Shown here piece after piece: positions 1 to 13,484 of a DNA stretch of 64,000 bases; the stretch's first letter is position 1; each line of letters opens with the position of its first letter. The notes beneath the pieces are model-generated. The model worked only from the letters and a program-made list of their open reading frames with translations. It had not been told where the DNA came from and ran no database searches. Location: contig CAJJDN010000054.1 in the NCBI GenBank assembly GCA_905182985.1, forward strand, positions 509,903-573,902, read 5' to 3'. Source of the stretch: Paramecium sonneborni. Its lineage: Eukaryota; Ciliophora; Oligohymenophorea; Peniculida; Parameciidae. A program made the translations under genes and the position numbers.

Positions 1-1
1 T

Positions 2-461
2 TGTTTAGGTGCATTAACTATATTAAGTACTATTTCATTTGCTATTATTATTTTGATACTGCATTCTAAACTTAAAGATTAATATAGTGTTGGTAATCAT
101 TTTAGATCTGTAAATTTATAATTAATATTTTTAGAAATTAAAATATTTATCTATAGGAATAATAATTTGTGCTCTTTTAAGGCCATCTTTTAATTTTTTG
201 TTCTCTTATGAATTTTTTTGGAAATTAAAACCAGGACAAGAATGTGATGATAATGGTGTTATAAAAATTAATTTGCCTGATTAAGGTTCCACTTGGTATG
301 AAATTGATATATTTTTATATAGGGCTATTTTCTAATTCTCTTATTCTTTAATAACCGATTTAATTCCTATTTATATATTATCCTTGTTGTTTTCTCCTAA
401 TTTCACAAAGAGAAAATAATTAGTAAATGTAGGGGATGGTTGGGATTCTGGTTTAGAATGA
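2..461 (+). CDS. C-terminal part of a multi-pass membrane protein (5' end outside window)
   Basis: The reading frame is open from base 2 and ends at TGA 459-461. A 25-base GTA...TAG intron at 110-134 must be removed to keep the frame, leaving about 144 residues. The visible part holds at least three hydrophobic stretches (start of the frame; a segment after the intron containing ICALLRPSFNFLF; and LITDLIPIYILSLLF), then a short polar tail ending in DGWDSGLE. The arrangement resembles the last helices of a 7-TM or THH1-like protein, but with the N-terminus missing I do not assign a family. The next gene starts 25 bases downstream on the same strand. Confidence 0.7.
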
Positions 462-486
462 TTATTTAAAAAACTTTTTTAATAAA

Positions 487-3400
487 ATGTAATTTTATAA
501 TAACCTAAAACAAAAACTTTAAGAAGGCAAAAAAGGATTCTCATTATCACCAGATAAAGGATTATCAATAACATAAAATAAACCTCCATTAGTTGAATCA
601 AGATCTATATGGAATAAAAATGTGTATTTTGTACCTAAATGGGAAAAGCGAGATATCAAACATGTTGAAAGTAATAATCATACACCATTTCCTATTCGAA
701 ATTACATTAATTATGTATAATAGCATAGTGAAGGATTCTCGAACTCTCTTAATCTTGATTTCTTCAAACATATAATTAGACATTTCGCTGTTAATTAATG
801 GTGGATAGATTAAACTAAAATATTCAAAAGTACTATACCTATAAATATACTACAGACTCCAGAAATAATTCAATAGAATAATTAAATTTATTAATTGTTA
901 ATTCAAAAGTCAAATGATGATCTTAACTTTTATAATACAATCCTTTCTAATACTAAACCACCTTAGATACCAATTCCTGAAAAATAATTATAAGAATATA
1001 AATCTTCAATTACATATTAAGTGTTGGATTTTAATGCTACACAAAAATTTTAAAATTAATCTTTATTTTAATTATAAGACATCTTCATTAAAAGAATTAT
1101 TTAATTGTTATCTGAACGTGGACTATCAGGTTTAGGATATTATGATTATCTAACTTTTTAGAAAATTGTTGAAGATTAAAAATAGGGAATTTGTGATGCA
1201 CAAACCTTTTTAAAAGTTCTAGAAATAAAGCGACTCTTCAATTAAATAAATCTTAATTCTTTATAAAATTAATCTATAACTAATTAAATTAATTCTTAAA
1301 ATTAAAATATCTAATCGTAAAATACATTAAAATTTAGAAGATGGAATTAAGAAAAAGTCTTGCTCTCAAATGAAATCTAAGATTTAGCTAATTATGTTGG
1401 ATTAGATATAAATTTAAAAAGAGCAAGAAAAAATTATGAATTAAATAAAACAGAATAATAATTTAATGAACTCATTATAATTGGTGATTAAATTTCAAGT
1501 AATGCATAAAAAATCATTCTTGATACATAATCAAAATTTTCAAAAGGTGAATAAGAAGTATTTTAATCAAGTGAGCAATTCTAATAATTTAAAGTTTCAT
1601 CTTAAAACTAATAAACAAATGGATTAGTAGACCAATTCAAATCTTAATTAGGTTTTTTACAAGATAAAACAGATATAGATTTTAATATGGAATCATCAGA
1701 GAATTAATTTAATTTATAAAATGAAAGAATTGATAATCAAAAATAAAAATCATAAGAACGTTAAATAACTGACAAAATTTCAAAGTAAACTTAAATCGAT
1801 AAATTTGATAGTTCTTTTCATTCTCCTTAAAAACATTTATAAGATAAATTATTATAAAATCCTAATTAATTTTCATAACCAAATCCTAATTAATTGTCAT
1901 TATCAAATCCTAATTAATTGTCATTACCAAACTCTAATTAATTGTCATTACCAAACTCTAATTAATTTTCATAATCGAATCCTAATTAATTAAGTAAACT
2001 TTAAAGTACATAAAAAGTTAACTAAAATATTTCACCATAAAAAAAGATTATTTAGATCCCAAAAAGTAATAGTAATAGTAATAGTAAACCTAAAAATTCT
2101 TAAAAGAGCTAGGAATAATATCAAAAATATCATAAAAATAGTAATTAAAGATTCAAAGATAGAAGATTAGAGGAATAGAATAGAAAACTAAGTAGAAATC
2201 TCTAATCTCAATTATCTTAACAATCATTAAGATCTTATGAAGATTATCTTAATCCTATTGAATTAGAAAATATATCTTCAAACAATTTGCCAATAAATTT
2301 ATCACATAATTATCATACTTAAAATGAAATAAAACAAAATTTAAGTAGCCATTAAAATAGATAATCATAAATTATTACAAGTTATAATAGCATTAGTCTT
2401 CATTAAGATAGGAAAAAAGTTAATGATGAAAATGATGTTCAATTGATGATAGAATTTATAAAGAAAAATAAAAAATATTAGACTGAACTTTAGGATAAAC
2501 TATTTAATAAAGATAGTAAAAATTTATAAGGAGAAGATTTAGAAGAATTTTAAAGTAATCGAAATTTAATTTAACAGATTGATATTAATTAAATTAATGA
2601 ATCTTAAAATTCAAGTGATGATATAGATCATATCCAATCCCTTGCTTAAAAAGAAGTGAAATCTCTTCATCCTTAATATTAAGATTCTGAAATTCATAAT
2701 TCAATGCCTGAATCTATTTCAAATAATACTACAGCAAGAACTCTAAGAAACACTAGTAATTAAAATTATGTTCATCCAATAAAAAATAAATTTGAAAATC
2801 TAGAAGATCAAAATAATGATAAACATGAATAATTGTAAACAATAAATGAAATTTCGAGAAAGATTTCTCCAATTTTAGTTAGGTAAACTTCAATTAAAAA
2901 TTATAAAAAAAGTTCCGAATAGAAATAATTATAAAAACCAATAAAAGATTTTTAGGAAGAAAAATAATTTAATTAAGTAAATTTAGTAAATTCTCCAGAT
3001 ATAATCATTTAATCAGAAGTAAAGCAGGAAGAAATAAGTAATAATATGTATTCTTAAAAATCAATTGATTTACCCTCAGTAAAAATACGTAATACTTTAG
3101 GAATTACAGAAAAATCTAAAAGTTAACTTAAATCATCTACAAATTTTACTGATTAAAATAAATAAATTATAAAAGATTAATAGAAAATTGAAATAACATC
3201 TAAATTTTTGGATACTTAATAAGAAAATAAGAGAAATAAAAATAAATTTTATAATCGAGAAGTTTTTGATGATCCTATGGAAGATGAATCAGATTAAGAG
3301 TAAGAGAATGATGAAGCAGAAAAAATTAATAATCCTATTAATAAAGAATATAAAAAAAAGAAAAAAGCAAAATTGTAATAATTATCAACTTCTAAACAAG

Positions 3401-4186
3401 AAAGAATTGAAGATCATAAGAGATATCTTTAATTTTTAAAATAAGAATTAAAAGAAATGCTTGATAAAAAAGTTAATCTTAAAGAAATCAAAGAACATAT
3501 TAATATAATACTTAGTGAAATAGGAGGTATTAGTTTAGATTAAGATTTAGACTATTATATTTAATTATGTATATAATTATTTTATTTAGATAAATCTAGA
3601 GCTTAAGAATTGAGTTAAGTAAATGTAGAATCTCATGAAATTAGATTTTAAAACCAATAACCAATTTGTGAGTTGAAATTAAAAAGAGAAATTAAAGGAT
3701 TAAAATTTGCCAAAGATTGTGATAGAATCACTAAACTAAAGCCAGTTGATTATGAAGATATTATTGAAAGTTAAAAGTAAAAACTAATAATCAATTTCTA
3801 GCTAAATATAAATAGAAGAAGAACAAAAAGATTTTTAAGAATATCAAACTTATCATTATTCACCTTAATTTAGATATGAATAAAAACCTTCTCCTTTATA
3901 AACTGATTTAATCTAGGTTTCCTTAGATGTCACAAGAAGTCAAACACCAAATAAAAGAAGACTTTATAGAACCAATCCAAGATTTGAATCAGATTTTACT
4001 ATTAATAGATTTAAAAAGAAATCTTCAAATAAAAATACAAAGTAACAAAAATATTAAAAACAAACTTAACCAATTATGATGAAAAAAGATCCACTTAATG
4101 ATAATTTTCCATATTTGCATAAATACAAACCAGAATTATTAAAAACTATTTTAGAAGCTCGAATTAATTTAGAATAACTGATTTGA
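487..4186 (+). CDS. Large Gln/Ser/Asn-rich hypothetical protein, 1,224 aa
   Basis: Two exons separated by a 25-base intron (3777-3801, GTAAAA...CTAG) encode 1,224 residues ending at TGA 4184-4186. I recognise no catalytic domain. The N-terminal ~300 residues look folded, with few low-complexity runs and segments such as ERGLSGLGYYDYLTFQK. The rest is largely polar, rich in Q, N, S and K. Around residues 458-500 there is a tandem repeat of an 8-residue unit of the type NPNQLSLP. An acidic/basic patch (DDPMEDESDQEQEND followed by KKKKKAK) and a helical region LKQELKEMLDKKVNLKEIKEHI precede the C-terminus. It may be a scaffold or cytoskeletal protein, but that is a guess. Its 3' 1.2 kb appears again at 4241-5453. 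Confidence 0.75.
1858..1992 (+). repeat. 24-bp in-frame tandem repeat, 5.6 copies
   Basis: The unit has the form AATCCTAATTAATTGTCATT plus four bases. Copies start at 1858, 1882, 1906, 1930, 1954 and 1978 (the last partial). The unit is a multiple of three and encodes eight residues (N-P/S-N-Q-L/F-S-x-x), so copy-number change would not break the gene. Copies differ by one to a few bases. Confidence 0.9.
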
Positions 4187-4239
4187 TAATAAATATGATA
4201 TTTCTAGTAATTTATATATATTTTCATATTTAATTTATA
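3027..4239 (+). repeat. Direct duplication, copy 1 (1,213 bp), partner 4241-5453
   Basis: Bases 3027-4239 appear identical to 4241-5453 where I compared them, at a constant offset of 1,214. The two copies are separated by one ambiguous base, N, at 4240. The copies end exactly at the N on one side. This is the pattern of two overlapping contigs joined without merging the overlap, rather than a biological tandem duplication. Confidence 0.9.
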
Positions 4240-4240
4240 N
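4240..4240. other. Single N marking a contig join
   Basis: One ambiguous base lies exactly between the two 1,213-bp copies. The only other N in the window, at 52328, sits in the same position relative to a second duplication. Confidence 0.95.
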
Positions 4241-4241
4241 G

Positions 4242-5400
4242 GAAGAAATAAGTAATAATATGTATTCTTAAAAATCAATTGATTTACCCTCAGTAAAAAT
4301 ACGTAATACTTTAGGAATTACAGAAAAATCTAAAAGTTAACTTAAATCATCTACAAATTTTACTGATTAAAATAAATAAATTATAAAAGATTAATAGAAA
4401 ATTGAAATAACATCTAAATTTTTGGATACTTAATAAGAAAATAAGAGAAATAAAAATAAATTTTATAATCGAGAAGTTTTTGATGATCCTATGGAAGATG
4501 AATCAGATTAAGAGTAAGAGAATGATGAAGCAGAAAAAATTAATAATCCTATTAATAAAGAATATAAAAAAAAGAAAAAAGCAAAATTGTAATAATTATC
4601 AACTTCTAAACAAGAAAGAATTGAAGATCATAAGAGATATCTTTAATTTTTAAAATAAGAATTAAAAGAAATGCTTGATAAAAAAGTTAATCTTAAAGAA
4701 ATCAAAGAACATATTAATATAATACTTAGTGAAATAGGAGGTATTAGTTTAGATTAAGATTTAGACTATTATATTTAATTATGTATATAATTATTTTATT
4801 TAGATAAATCTAGAGCTTAAGAATTGAGTTAAGTAAATGTAGAATCTCATGAAATTAGATTTTAAAACCAATAACCAATTTGTGAGTTGAAATTAAAAAG
4901 AGAAATTAAAGGATTAAAATTTGCCAAAGATTGTGATAGAATCACTAAACTAAAGCCAGTTGATTATGAAGATATTATTGAAAGTTAAAAGTAAAAACTA
5001 ATAATCAATTTCTAGCTAAATATAAATAGAAGAAGAACAAAAAGATTTTTAAGAATATCAAACTTATCATTATTCACCTTAATTTAGATATGAATAAAAA
5101 CCTTCTCCTTTATAAACTGATTTAATCTAGGTTTCCTTAGATGTCACAAGAAGTCAAACACCAAATAAAAGAAGACTTTATAGAACCAATCCAAGATTTG
5201 AATCAGATTTTACTATTAATAGATTTAAAAAGAAATCTTCAAATAAAAATACAAAGTAACAAAAATATTAAAAACAAACTTAACCAATTATGATGAAAAA
5301 AGATCCACTTAATGATAATTTTCCATATTTGCATAAATACAAACCAGAATTATTAAAAACTATTTTAGAAGCTCGAATTAATTTAGAATAACTGATTTGA
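4242..5400 (+). pseudogene. Duplicated 3' fragment of the 487-4186 gene (likely assembly artefact)
   Basis: This is the second copy of the last part of the preceding gene, in the same frame, with the same intron (4991-5015) and TGA at 5398-5400. There is no start codon or 5' part: it begins mid-codon just after the N at 4240. If the assembly is corrected, this entry disappears and the intact gene is followed directly by the unique sequence from 5454 onward. Confidence 0.85.
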
Positions 5401-5696
5401 TAATAAATATGATATTTCTAGTAATTTATATATATTTTCATATTTAATTTATATTCATATTAATATAAAATGCCGTATATAATCTCTATTCTTACAAATA
5501 GAAATTATTAAAATTGTTTTGAGCTTTTTGTAAAGCCTCTGGATTCTTGTATCTAAAATTCCAAGTTAATTCATATTTTAATATCAAAATGTTAATTGAA
5601 TTATAAAACATGTGAATTTTCAAATTATATTTAAAAATAAAATAAAAAGTTAAGCTAAATTTAAAAGTTTAAAATTAACATATAAGTTAAAAAAAA
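5401..5696. other. Intergenic, convergent 3' ends
   Basis: Between the duplicated gene tail and the stop of the TBC-like gene I see only AT-rich sequence without an open frame of coding character. The first ~50 bases belong to the artefactual duplication. Confidence 0.6.
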
Positions 5697-8359
5697 TCAA
5701 CAATCTTAAACTAAAGGTTAATGAATATTTGAATGTTCAACAGATTCATGAACTGATTATTCGGCATTAATTATTCTATTTAAATTAGATTCACATCCTT
5801 AATAAGCAGCTTCAAGTTGTTAAATATCCAAAAGTTGTGCTAATGACTTGATTTAATAAAATACCTTATAAAGATATAGCATTTTTGAAATCATCAGAAT
5901 TTTAGCAGAATAATAATTTCTAGCCTAGTTCTTCTATAAATACTATCAAGACTAATTAATATGCACATTTATTCATAGATATTTTTTTAATTATTAAATT
6001 CCAGATATTACATAATGGTAATGATTATACTAAACTAGTATAAAATGATGAAAGAATTTCAAAGAAAATATGTTCAACTGCAATATCATAGTTTTTACAA
6101 TGTTACACAATATCTTTATGTAAGACCTCCATATATTACATTACAATTTCTTATGGGCAAAAGAGAGTGTCTTCCTTAACTAAAGGAAAATGAACACTTC
6201 TCATTAATTCAACAAAAGCAGTAAAAAGCCAGAATGCCTATGCTTCAGAATCAAATTTATGGCCAAATACAGGTTTACTTAAATCATATAAAAAATGAGG
6301 ATGAGTTATACATATAAATTTATTAGCAATTTAAAATAGTATAGTTAAAAATGACACATTTAATTAAATGGTTCTGACATTACAATAAATAAGAAATGAT
6401 GTTAAGACTCCTTAAAATTATTTATGTTGATTTGCTTAAACTACAGGTAATTTATTCATAAAGTCATCAACATCTTTAAGTAAAGGTAATCTTAGATTAG
6501 GAATAGATTTTATTTAATAATAGATTTAAACATTATCCGTGACATCAGTAAATTCTAAATAATTTCGCTTGAGTATTTCAGTAACAGGTTTAACAACTTT
6601 CTCCATACAATCTAATTGAGTAAACCAACTAGCTGGTTAACACTAAGGTTACAGACATATATTCTCTATATACAAACTTTAATATAAATTTTAGATATCT
6701 TCTGAATATCTTTCAATTTCTAAACCAAATTTTACTGTTTCAATAATTGGAAGCTAAAAAAATGATTAAATAAATTTTACAGGAGTTCTTTATTCTATCA
6801 TTTTGATGCTAACTTTTCTTAAAACACCATTTAATTATACATATTTTAATCTATCTAGAAATATTGGGTCAATATTAGAATGTTCCAACATATCCATTTC
6901 GACAAATATCTTTGATTGTTCATATTCAAGGGCTATCCAAAATGAACGGCCTTCATATAAATATTTTATCAAATCTTAGAATTATATTCTTAAAACTTTT
7001 GAAGCAGTATTTGTTCCTTTAATATATTCTAATAGATTACTCATTGTATCAATAACTTAAAAATCAATAAAATCTTTATATCCTAAACTATCAATTGTCA
7101 TGTAAGTTTTTCCTTATAACCCAAGTATACCATCTTTAAAACTCCAAGCACTATAGTCTTTTCTTCTTTATTGATTCATTTGTGCAAGTAATCTACAAGT
7201 GAAATAAGGACTTTTTTCTATATTATATTGTAATCCATCTAATATTTTAATACTTTCAATATCTTTAGTCTCCTCAGTTCTCTAAATTAAATTCGACAAA
7301 TATTACTTCAGATATAAATCTTAATTGTAATAATGGTCTTATTAGTTAAATATTATTTTGAATATACATTCTAATTATTTTAATTGAAAATTTCTTAGGA
7401 TTAGTATGATGTATAAAATTAGATCTTTATTGCCATCCTTTTAAGAATTTTTATATATCAAACTTCTTTGGCTTAATATGATTTTCTATTAACTTTTCTA
7501 ACATCTAAGTTCTCTCTTTTTCTCTTTTTATTTTTTCCAATTCTCTTTGCTCTTGTGATTATTAAATTTATTATTATTCCTTAATAGATGATTTTTTTAA
7601 TTAATCTTAATAATCTTATTCATCTTATAATAGTTTCTAACTTTTCTTTAACCAAACCTTTATATGATAATTCATCACATTTCTTTACCATTTAATTAAA
7701 TTATTAGCATCTACTTATGCTTATTATTTTTTTTATTTATTTGTATAAATAGCAAATTATTCCAATTATAAAGCAAATTTTAATGCCCAAATAAAAGTGA
7801 ATTTATCTTCATATTCTTGATAGCAATATCCAAAACATTTTGCTACTTATTTTGGTTTTTATTAAATCAATTTTTCAATTATTAGATATCTTTACCATAA
7901 AAGTGCTTAATTTTCATCTTTCATATAAATATAAACGTTTGTATGATCTTTTTCAAATTGAATCAATAATCTTGCTTTACTTCCTTACTTATCATGCCAT
8001 GTGTTTTAATTATTAGTCTTGTTTTCCACTTATATTGATTTTATAGGTGGAAATTATTTAATTGGTTTATGATCTTTCATTTGAAATAGATTATTTTTAT
8101 CAAATCTTACTTATCTCTCTAAACTACTTCCTATTACTCTTCCTATCTTATACATTATCAATTCTTGTTTGCGTTATTCTTCATTCAAACAAATATCTGT
8201 TGTCAATTTTTCTGAATTTGATTCTTATATAATTTAAGAATTTTCTGCTAATTACTATTTAAATGAAGCTATAAGAAGACTTTAATATTCATGTTATGAA
8301 TTTTATAACCATCCTGTTGATATTACATGTCCTTTGCATAATTAAGACGATTATTTCAT
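5697..8359 (-). CDS. Divergent TBC (Rab-GAP)-like protein, 870 aa
   Basis: Read from ATG 8359-8357 to TGA 5699-5697 with two 25-base introns (7282-7306 and 5840-5864), giving 870 residues. The N-terminal third contains a Gln/Lys-rich coiled coil around residues 240-310. The C-terminal part (about 630-800) has the order typical of TBC domains: FWLFTAFVELM, then a helix YMEVLHKDIVQHC, then SSFYTSLVQSLPLCNIWNLI, matching the family's W..LF....LP...V..IWD pattern. The arginine and glutamine fingers expected of an active GAP are not obvious, so it may bind Rabs without stimulating hydrolysis. TBC proteins act in vesicle traffic, but the partner Rab is unknown. Moderate confidence in the family. 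Confidence 0.6.
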
Positions 8360-8433
8360 TTAATTAATTATTATATTAATATATAAAAATTGGCAAAAAC
8401 CTCTCAATCAAAATTCAGATATTATTTATTTTA

Positions 8434-11400
8434 ATGAAAATTTTATTATTTATTAATCAGAATAACTATTTTGAAGAAATTTTAATATAAATATTGTTTA
8501 CCCTTTAAGCAACAGGAATTAGCTTATATTTAGACTCACTAATTTCAATTATATATAATTGCATTTTCATTATTGCCTTCATTATTTTTGCATTCTATTA
8601 CCCTAAAACAATATTATTTCGATTTTGGTATCATCATCATTTTCATATTGCTCTGCCTATATTAATTTAAAATTAATAATTGGATATTATCAGCTTATTT
8701 AATGTACTCCTTATTATAACCATTGCAATACTACTTTTATTATATACAGAAAAGATTGGAGAAATTCAAATATATAAGGCTATTAAAATATTTAATTATA
8801 CTTTTATCTTAATAGCATTTTCAATACATCACTTAAACCATTTTATATTCCTCATCTGTTTACTTGTATATGACGTTCTTATTATTTTATAAGTTTTTGG
8901 ATTAATGATTGTCACAAATTAAGAATTTATCAAATTTTAAACTTTAACTTTAATTTCAATGACTCGTTTGATTGTTTTTTTAATGTTATTCTTAATTTAA
9001 ACCAAAGACTTGCTATTAGTAATTCCTTTGCTTTTATTTTTGTAGATTTAATTATTAAATCGATACATTCATTATCAAATCAAGAATATATTATAATAGT
9101 AACCATATAAATTAAGTTCTATGATTTTATTGCAATTTACATATTAATTAGGTTTGTATATTGGATTATTATATATATCTCAAATACTAGTAACACATTC
9201 AAAAGATTGCACTCGTTTAGATTGTTTTTGCAATAGAGACATTTCTATTAATTAATAAGAAACCTGGAAAAGTGCTAAGACAATGTTAAAATAAAGTCTT
9301 AATGAGATTCTCTGTGAAATTATAAGATTATACAAGTTCTCATAAATGGCTGATTCTGAAGAATATGTAAATATTCAAATAAATTATCAAGCTTCTTTTA
9401 TTAAGTAGAATTGAGATTGAATATAGAAATGATAAACTTTTTGAAACTTTGATCAGAAGTTCTAAACTAAGTTAAACAACCTTTTATGGATATACAGTAT
9501 TTCCTTATTAGTTTAGAATATAGTGTCATCGTGATATCTTTTATCATAAATTATTATCTAAAATTTAAGGAGTTAGACTTAATAGTTATATTTATTATAC
9601 ATATTGTAACTTAGTTGAATAAGTAGGATAATTGATTGTGAAATTGTTGAATCAAAGATAATAGATTTTAGCAATGTTTACAATTTAATATTAAAATCCA
9701 CTTTATTATTTATTTCATGATAGATTATTTTAATATATCAGTTAATACGAAAAATGTGATTCTTTATTACAAAAAATTCTTTACTTAAATCCATAATCCT
9801 TTGTTACATAGAATTTAGTTTAAGCTCTTTATTCAATGGTTACATTTCAAGAAGAAAAACTAAAATAAATTTAAGTAAATCATAATCTGTTAAGTGTTCA
9901 AGTAGATTCACTTTGGAAAATTCTAAATGATCGTCAATGTTGTTTTGTATAATGCAAATATGAAAAAGGACTTGTAATGTTAAATCATTCAGTTCTTTTC
10001 ACTTAATTGATGGAAGGTAAATCTAATTAAATAATTTTAGAAAATGGTATTAAGTCTGACTTTGTTGGACAATACATAGACAAATTAATATCAAGTCCAT
10101 TTAAAGAAGTTCACTCAAGATTTATTAAAAGATTAATTGATGAAGGTAAACCAAGATTGTTAAACAATGGAATATAATAGTTTTTCATAAATACCAATAA
10201 AGGCTTCATGAAATAAATTGATAGTTTGGTAAGGCTTGGCTAAAGTATGGAATATTTAACTTTTATGACAATTATGGGATATAAATAAGAATAAACTTGT
10301 GGTAAAATTTTATTGAATAGTTTTGGAACTATTTATTCATATTCAGAATTGGCTGTTTAATAATTATATCTAGATAAAATATTAAAATTGCATCACAAAA
10401 TTAATATTAATATGAAATTGTGCATACCTAAATCTTAAAACTTAAATGAATTAAATGAAGGATTTATTTTAATTCCTAAAACTAATTTTACCAAAAAAGA
10501 TGATAAAGCTAATACTATGTAAGCTACTTAAGATGAAAAAGTATCATTTTATAAATATTTTCTCAAATATCCAAAAAAATGCTTTGTGTTTTTTTCTATA
10601 TATAAATTTAACAATACATCCTATGATGATGACAATTTGTAATATGAAACACTTGAAATTTATTAATCTAATGAGATAAAAGATATTGAAATAAAAATGT
10701 TAGCACTTGAATTAATGTTAAAATAATTTATGTTTAATAATAGTATTTAAACAGAAGTTTATGTTACAAGTTATACTTCATTCAAATCAATAATACCAGA
10801 GATAAAAAATTAAAAATCTCAGAGTCAATAAAGTCCTTCATAGGAATAAGAAATTGATGATAGAGATTTTATTATCAGTAATGAAAGTATCCATATTTAA
10901 TAAGAACCTTAAAATGTCTAACTGTATTAATTTATAGCTTTAGATTAAAATGAAATACAAGTAGAAAAAAAAAATAATTAAGATAATCATTCTTCAATTA
11001 TCGCAAATTCTTTTTAAACTCAAGACTATTTACTTTCAAGTAGAAGATTTAATGATCTCAGTATAAGAGATTCTAAAAGAGAAAGTTAATAATTAATTCA
11101 TCAAAATTTTGGAAATCTTTAAAACATTTCTCATTAAGAGAAAGTTTTATAAGGAGACGAAGAATATTAAGAGGTTGATTCACCTGAAGAAACTTAAATA
11201 TAAATGTAAATGGAAATTTCTATAAAAGATATTAATGAATAATATTTAATAGGATAAATTAATTGGATAAGATCCATGTTAAAATTAAATAAAAATTAAT
11301 TAGAAAAGTAACCTAAATTTAAAACTAAAACTTATAAAAAAGGATCTTTTAATAAATTAATTTTAGAGTAGTAATCATAATCAATAAAAAGCACAGACTC

Positions 11401-13126
11401 ATAAAAAGGAATGATTAATCATGTAATCAATGGCATGATATAATCAAATTCTCACTAATTTTATAGCATACTTATAATTGCACTATTTTATATTATTCTT
11501 CTACTTGTCTTAATTATTTTGAGTATAATTTAATTGTAAAAAGGACTTCATCATATTTATTTAGATTCTAGTGCAGGATAATTTTCAATTACATTACTAT
11601 AGAATATTAATTTGATGGAAATTGCAATTCATTTACTTGCAACTAATTCTACATTTGGAGCACCACAATTTTACATTTAAAACTCTACTGATGATTATAT
11701 TCATTATGTTCGGACTGTGAATAATCGTTAATACATAAATCCTGAATTTTTATAAAAGTTAGAATATGCACCAATTAAAATTAATCATACATTTTCTAAT
11801 TATGGAGTTTATGAGTATATTACATTTAATACGAGACGTTATTTAGTTGATTCTTTACCTTTAGTATTTCATAGAATATTAGAAGTTGTTGAATATGAAG
11901 AATCTCATTTTGATATCAAACATATGGAAGAAAGTTATTTCACTTTAAATTATCCAACATATTTTAATTTAGCTGCTAATTTAATTAATTCTACTGATAA
12001 TGAAATGAAATAAACTAAAGATGCAGCAGTAAATACAGCTTTAAATTATTTAATTATAGGCTTATGCTCTGGTGTAATTATTGCAGTATTTATTGGCTTA
12101 GCTGAAATATCAATTACAAAATGGAGAGTTTCTATTGTTAGAACTTATTTCTTATTCTAAAATTTATAATCATCTATTATTGAACAAGAAAATGAAACAC
12201 TTAATCTACTTGCTGTTGATGAATTATAACATATGAAATATAATATAATCAAATTAGATAAATAATCATAATAAGCCTTAAAAAATGAATAAAGACTTAT
12301 TGATACAAAATTAAAATAATCTTTTTGGGCTAAATAATTAATTTTAATTATTCTCTTAGGAGCTTTAGAATTGCTATATTTTATTCCATATTATCAAATA
12401 TTTTCAAATTCTGCAAATTAATTAATTTCATTTCATGAAAATCTCTATAAGTTAGGTCTTACATAACTTTCATTTAGCAATAGATTAGTTTATTTTATTT
12501 AATAATATGCAAATCCATATAATAATGTTAATCCTACTATTTTTAATTAATTTGAATCTTGGTTTTAAAATTATTAAGATTAATATTTATTTGAACTTCC
12601 ATATGATGAAGCACATGATGTTGCCTCATTAACATCTATTGTAAATCATAATATTTGTGAAATGGAGGAAATTATTCCTATGAATAAACTAGGATATTAA
12701 TGTCCATACATTCTATAGGAAGGCTATTCAAAATTTGTTGTCACAACTGAAAATTAATTAAATGTTATGCAATCAGAATATTCAAATTTTTCATTGGGAA
12801 TATTTCAAATAATGAAAGATATTGACTTTTTAGAAATTATTATTGCTTATGGTTTTGTATTTCCTTAATTTAATAAAAATAGAGATGAATTATTCGGAAT
12901 TTAAAAATAAAATAATGAAAAATCAAATACATAAGCAATATTAATGGCTATTTTAGTTTTGATTGCTCTAATTATTGTCTTTGTTGTCATAATTTTTATA
13001 ATTTCTAAATAATTTCTAGCAATTATCAAAACTGTTAAATTAACTCTCTTGCTTTTCTCAAAAGATTAGATTTCTAAGAATAAGCATTTAGTACAAATTT
13101 TGAGTAAAGAAGTAACTTTTGATTGA
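8434..13126 (+). CDS. Giant multi-pass membrane protein with PAS-like domain, 1,556 aa
   Basis: One 22-base intron (9405-9426, GTAG...ATAG) carries two in-frame TGAs, and its removal restores a frame to TGA 13124-13126. Roughly six or more membrane helices lie within residues 1-250, followed by a Cys cluster (CTRLDCFC, from about residue 259). A cytosolic region at about 480-660 resembles the divergent PAS domain of the ciliate TmcB-like family: a core containing NHSVLFTQLM, then a segment KEVHSRFIKRLIDEGKPRLL. A long acidic, Gln-rich linker follows. Further helices sit near residues 1000-1030, 1195-1220, 1290-1310 and 1497-1525, with extracellular-type stretches between. Such proteins are common in ciliates and presumed to sense signals; ligand and output are unknown. 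Its start is 74 bases from the divergent TBC gene, so the two may share a promoter. Confidence 0.75.
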
Positions 13127-13484
13127 ATTAATTTGTTAAAATTGTATTTTTACTTTATTCATAAATAATTTAATATTATCTAATAATTATTTCAATCTTC
13201 ATTTATATTATTTCTATATATTATATGTATAAGAATATTTGATATTCTTTTAAATTAAAAAAAAAAATTTATTCCATTTTTATATTGGATTGTAAAGAAA
13301 TTAAAAGATAAGAGATATAAATTATAAATTTATTGCAAAAAAATATATTTAAATATGAGATGATAGGATCTGATAAGTTTTTGTTATAAAATAATATTAA
13401 ATAATGATATGTTGATATTCTAATGATTTAACTTTCTTTATAATTATTCTTTAAAATATTATTTTATTAATTCCATCTTCTTAC
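13127..13484. other. Intergenic region, nothing recognised
   Basis: About 360 bases of AT-rich DNA between two same-strand genes. It contains a purine-rich run and short homopolymers but no open frame or structured element that I can support. Confidence 0.5.

Noticed and set aside
1858..1992. CRISPR-like array
   Set aside because: Units are contiguous with no spacers, are in frame and code for a repeated octapeptide, in a eukaryotic genome.
9367..9391. Intron ending CAAG in the PAS-type gene
   Set aside because: A 22-base GTA...TAG intron at 9405-9426 restores the same frame with canonical ends and contains the in-frame TGAs.
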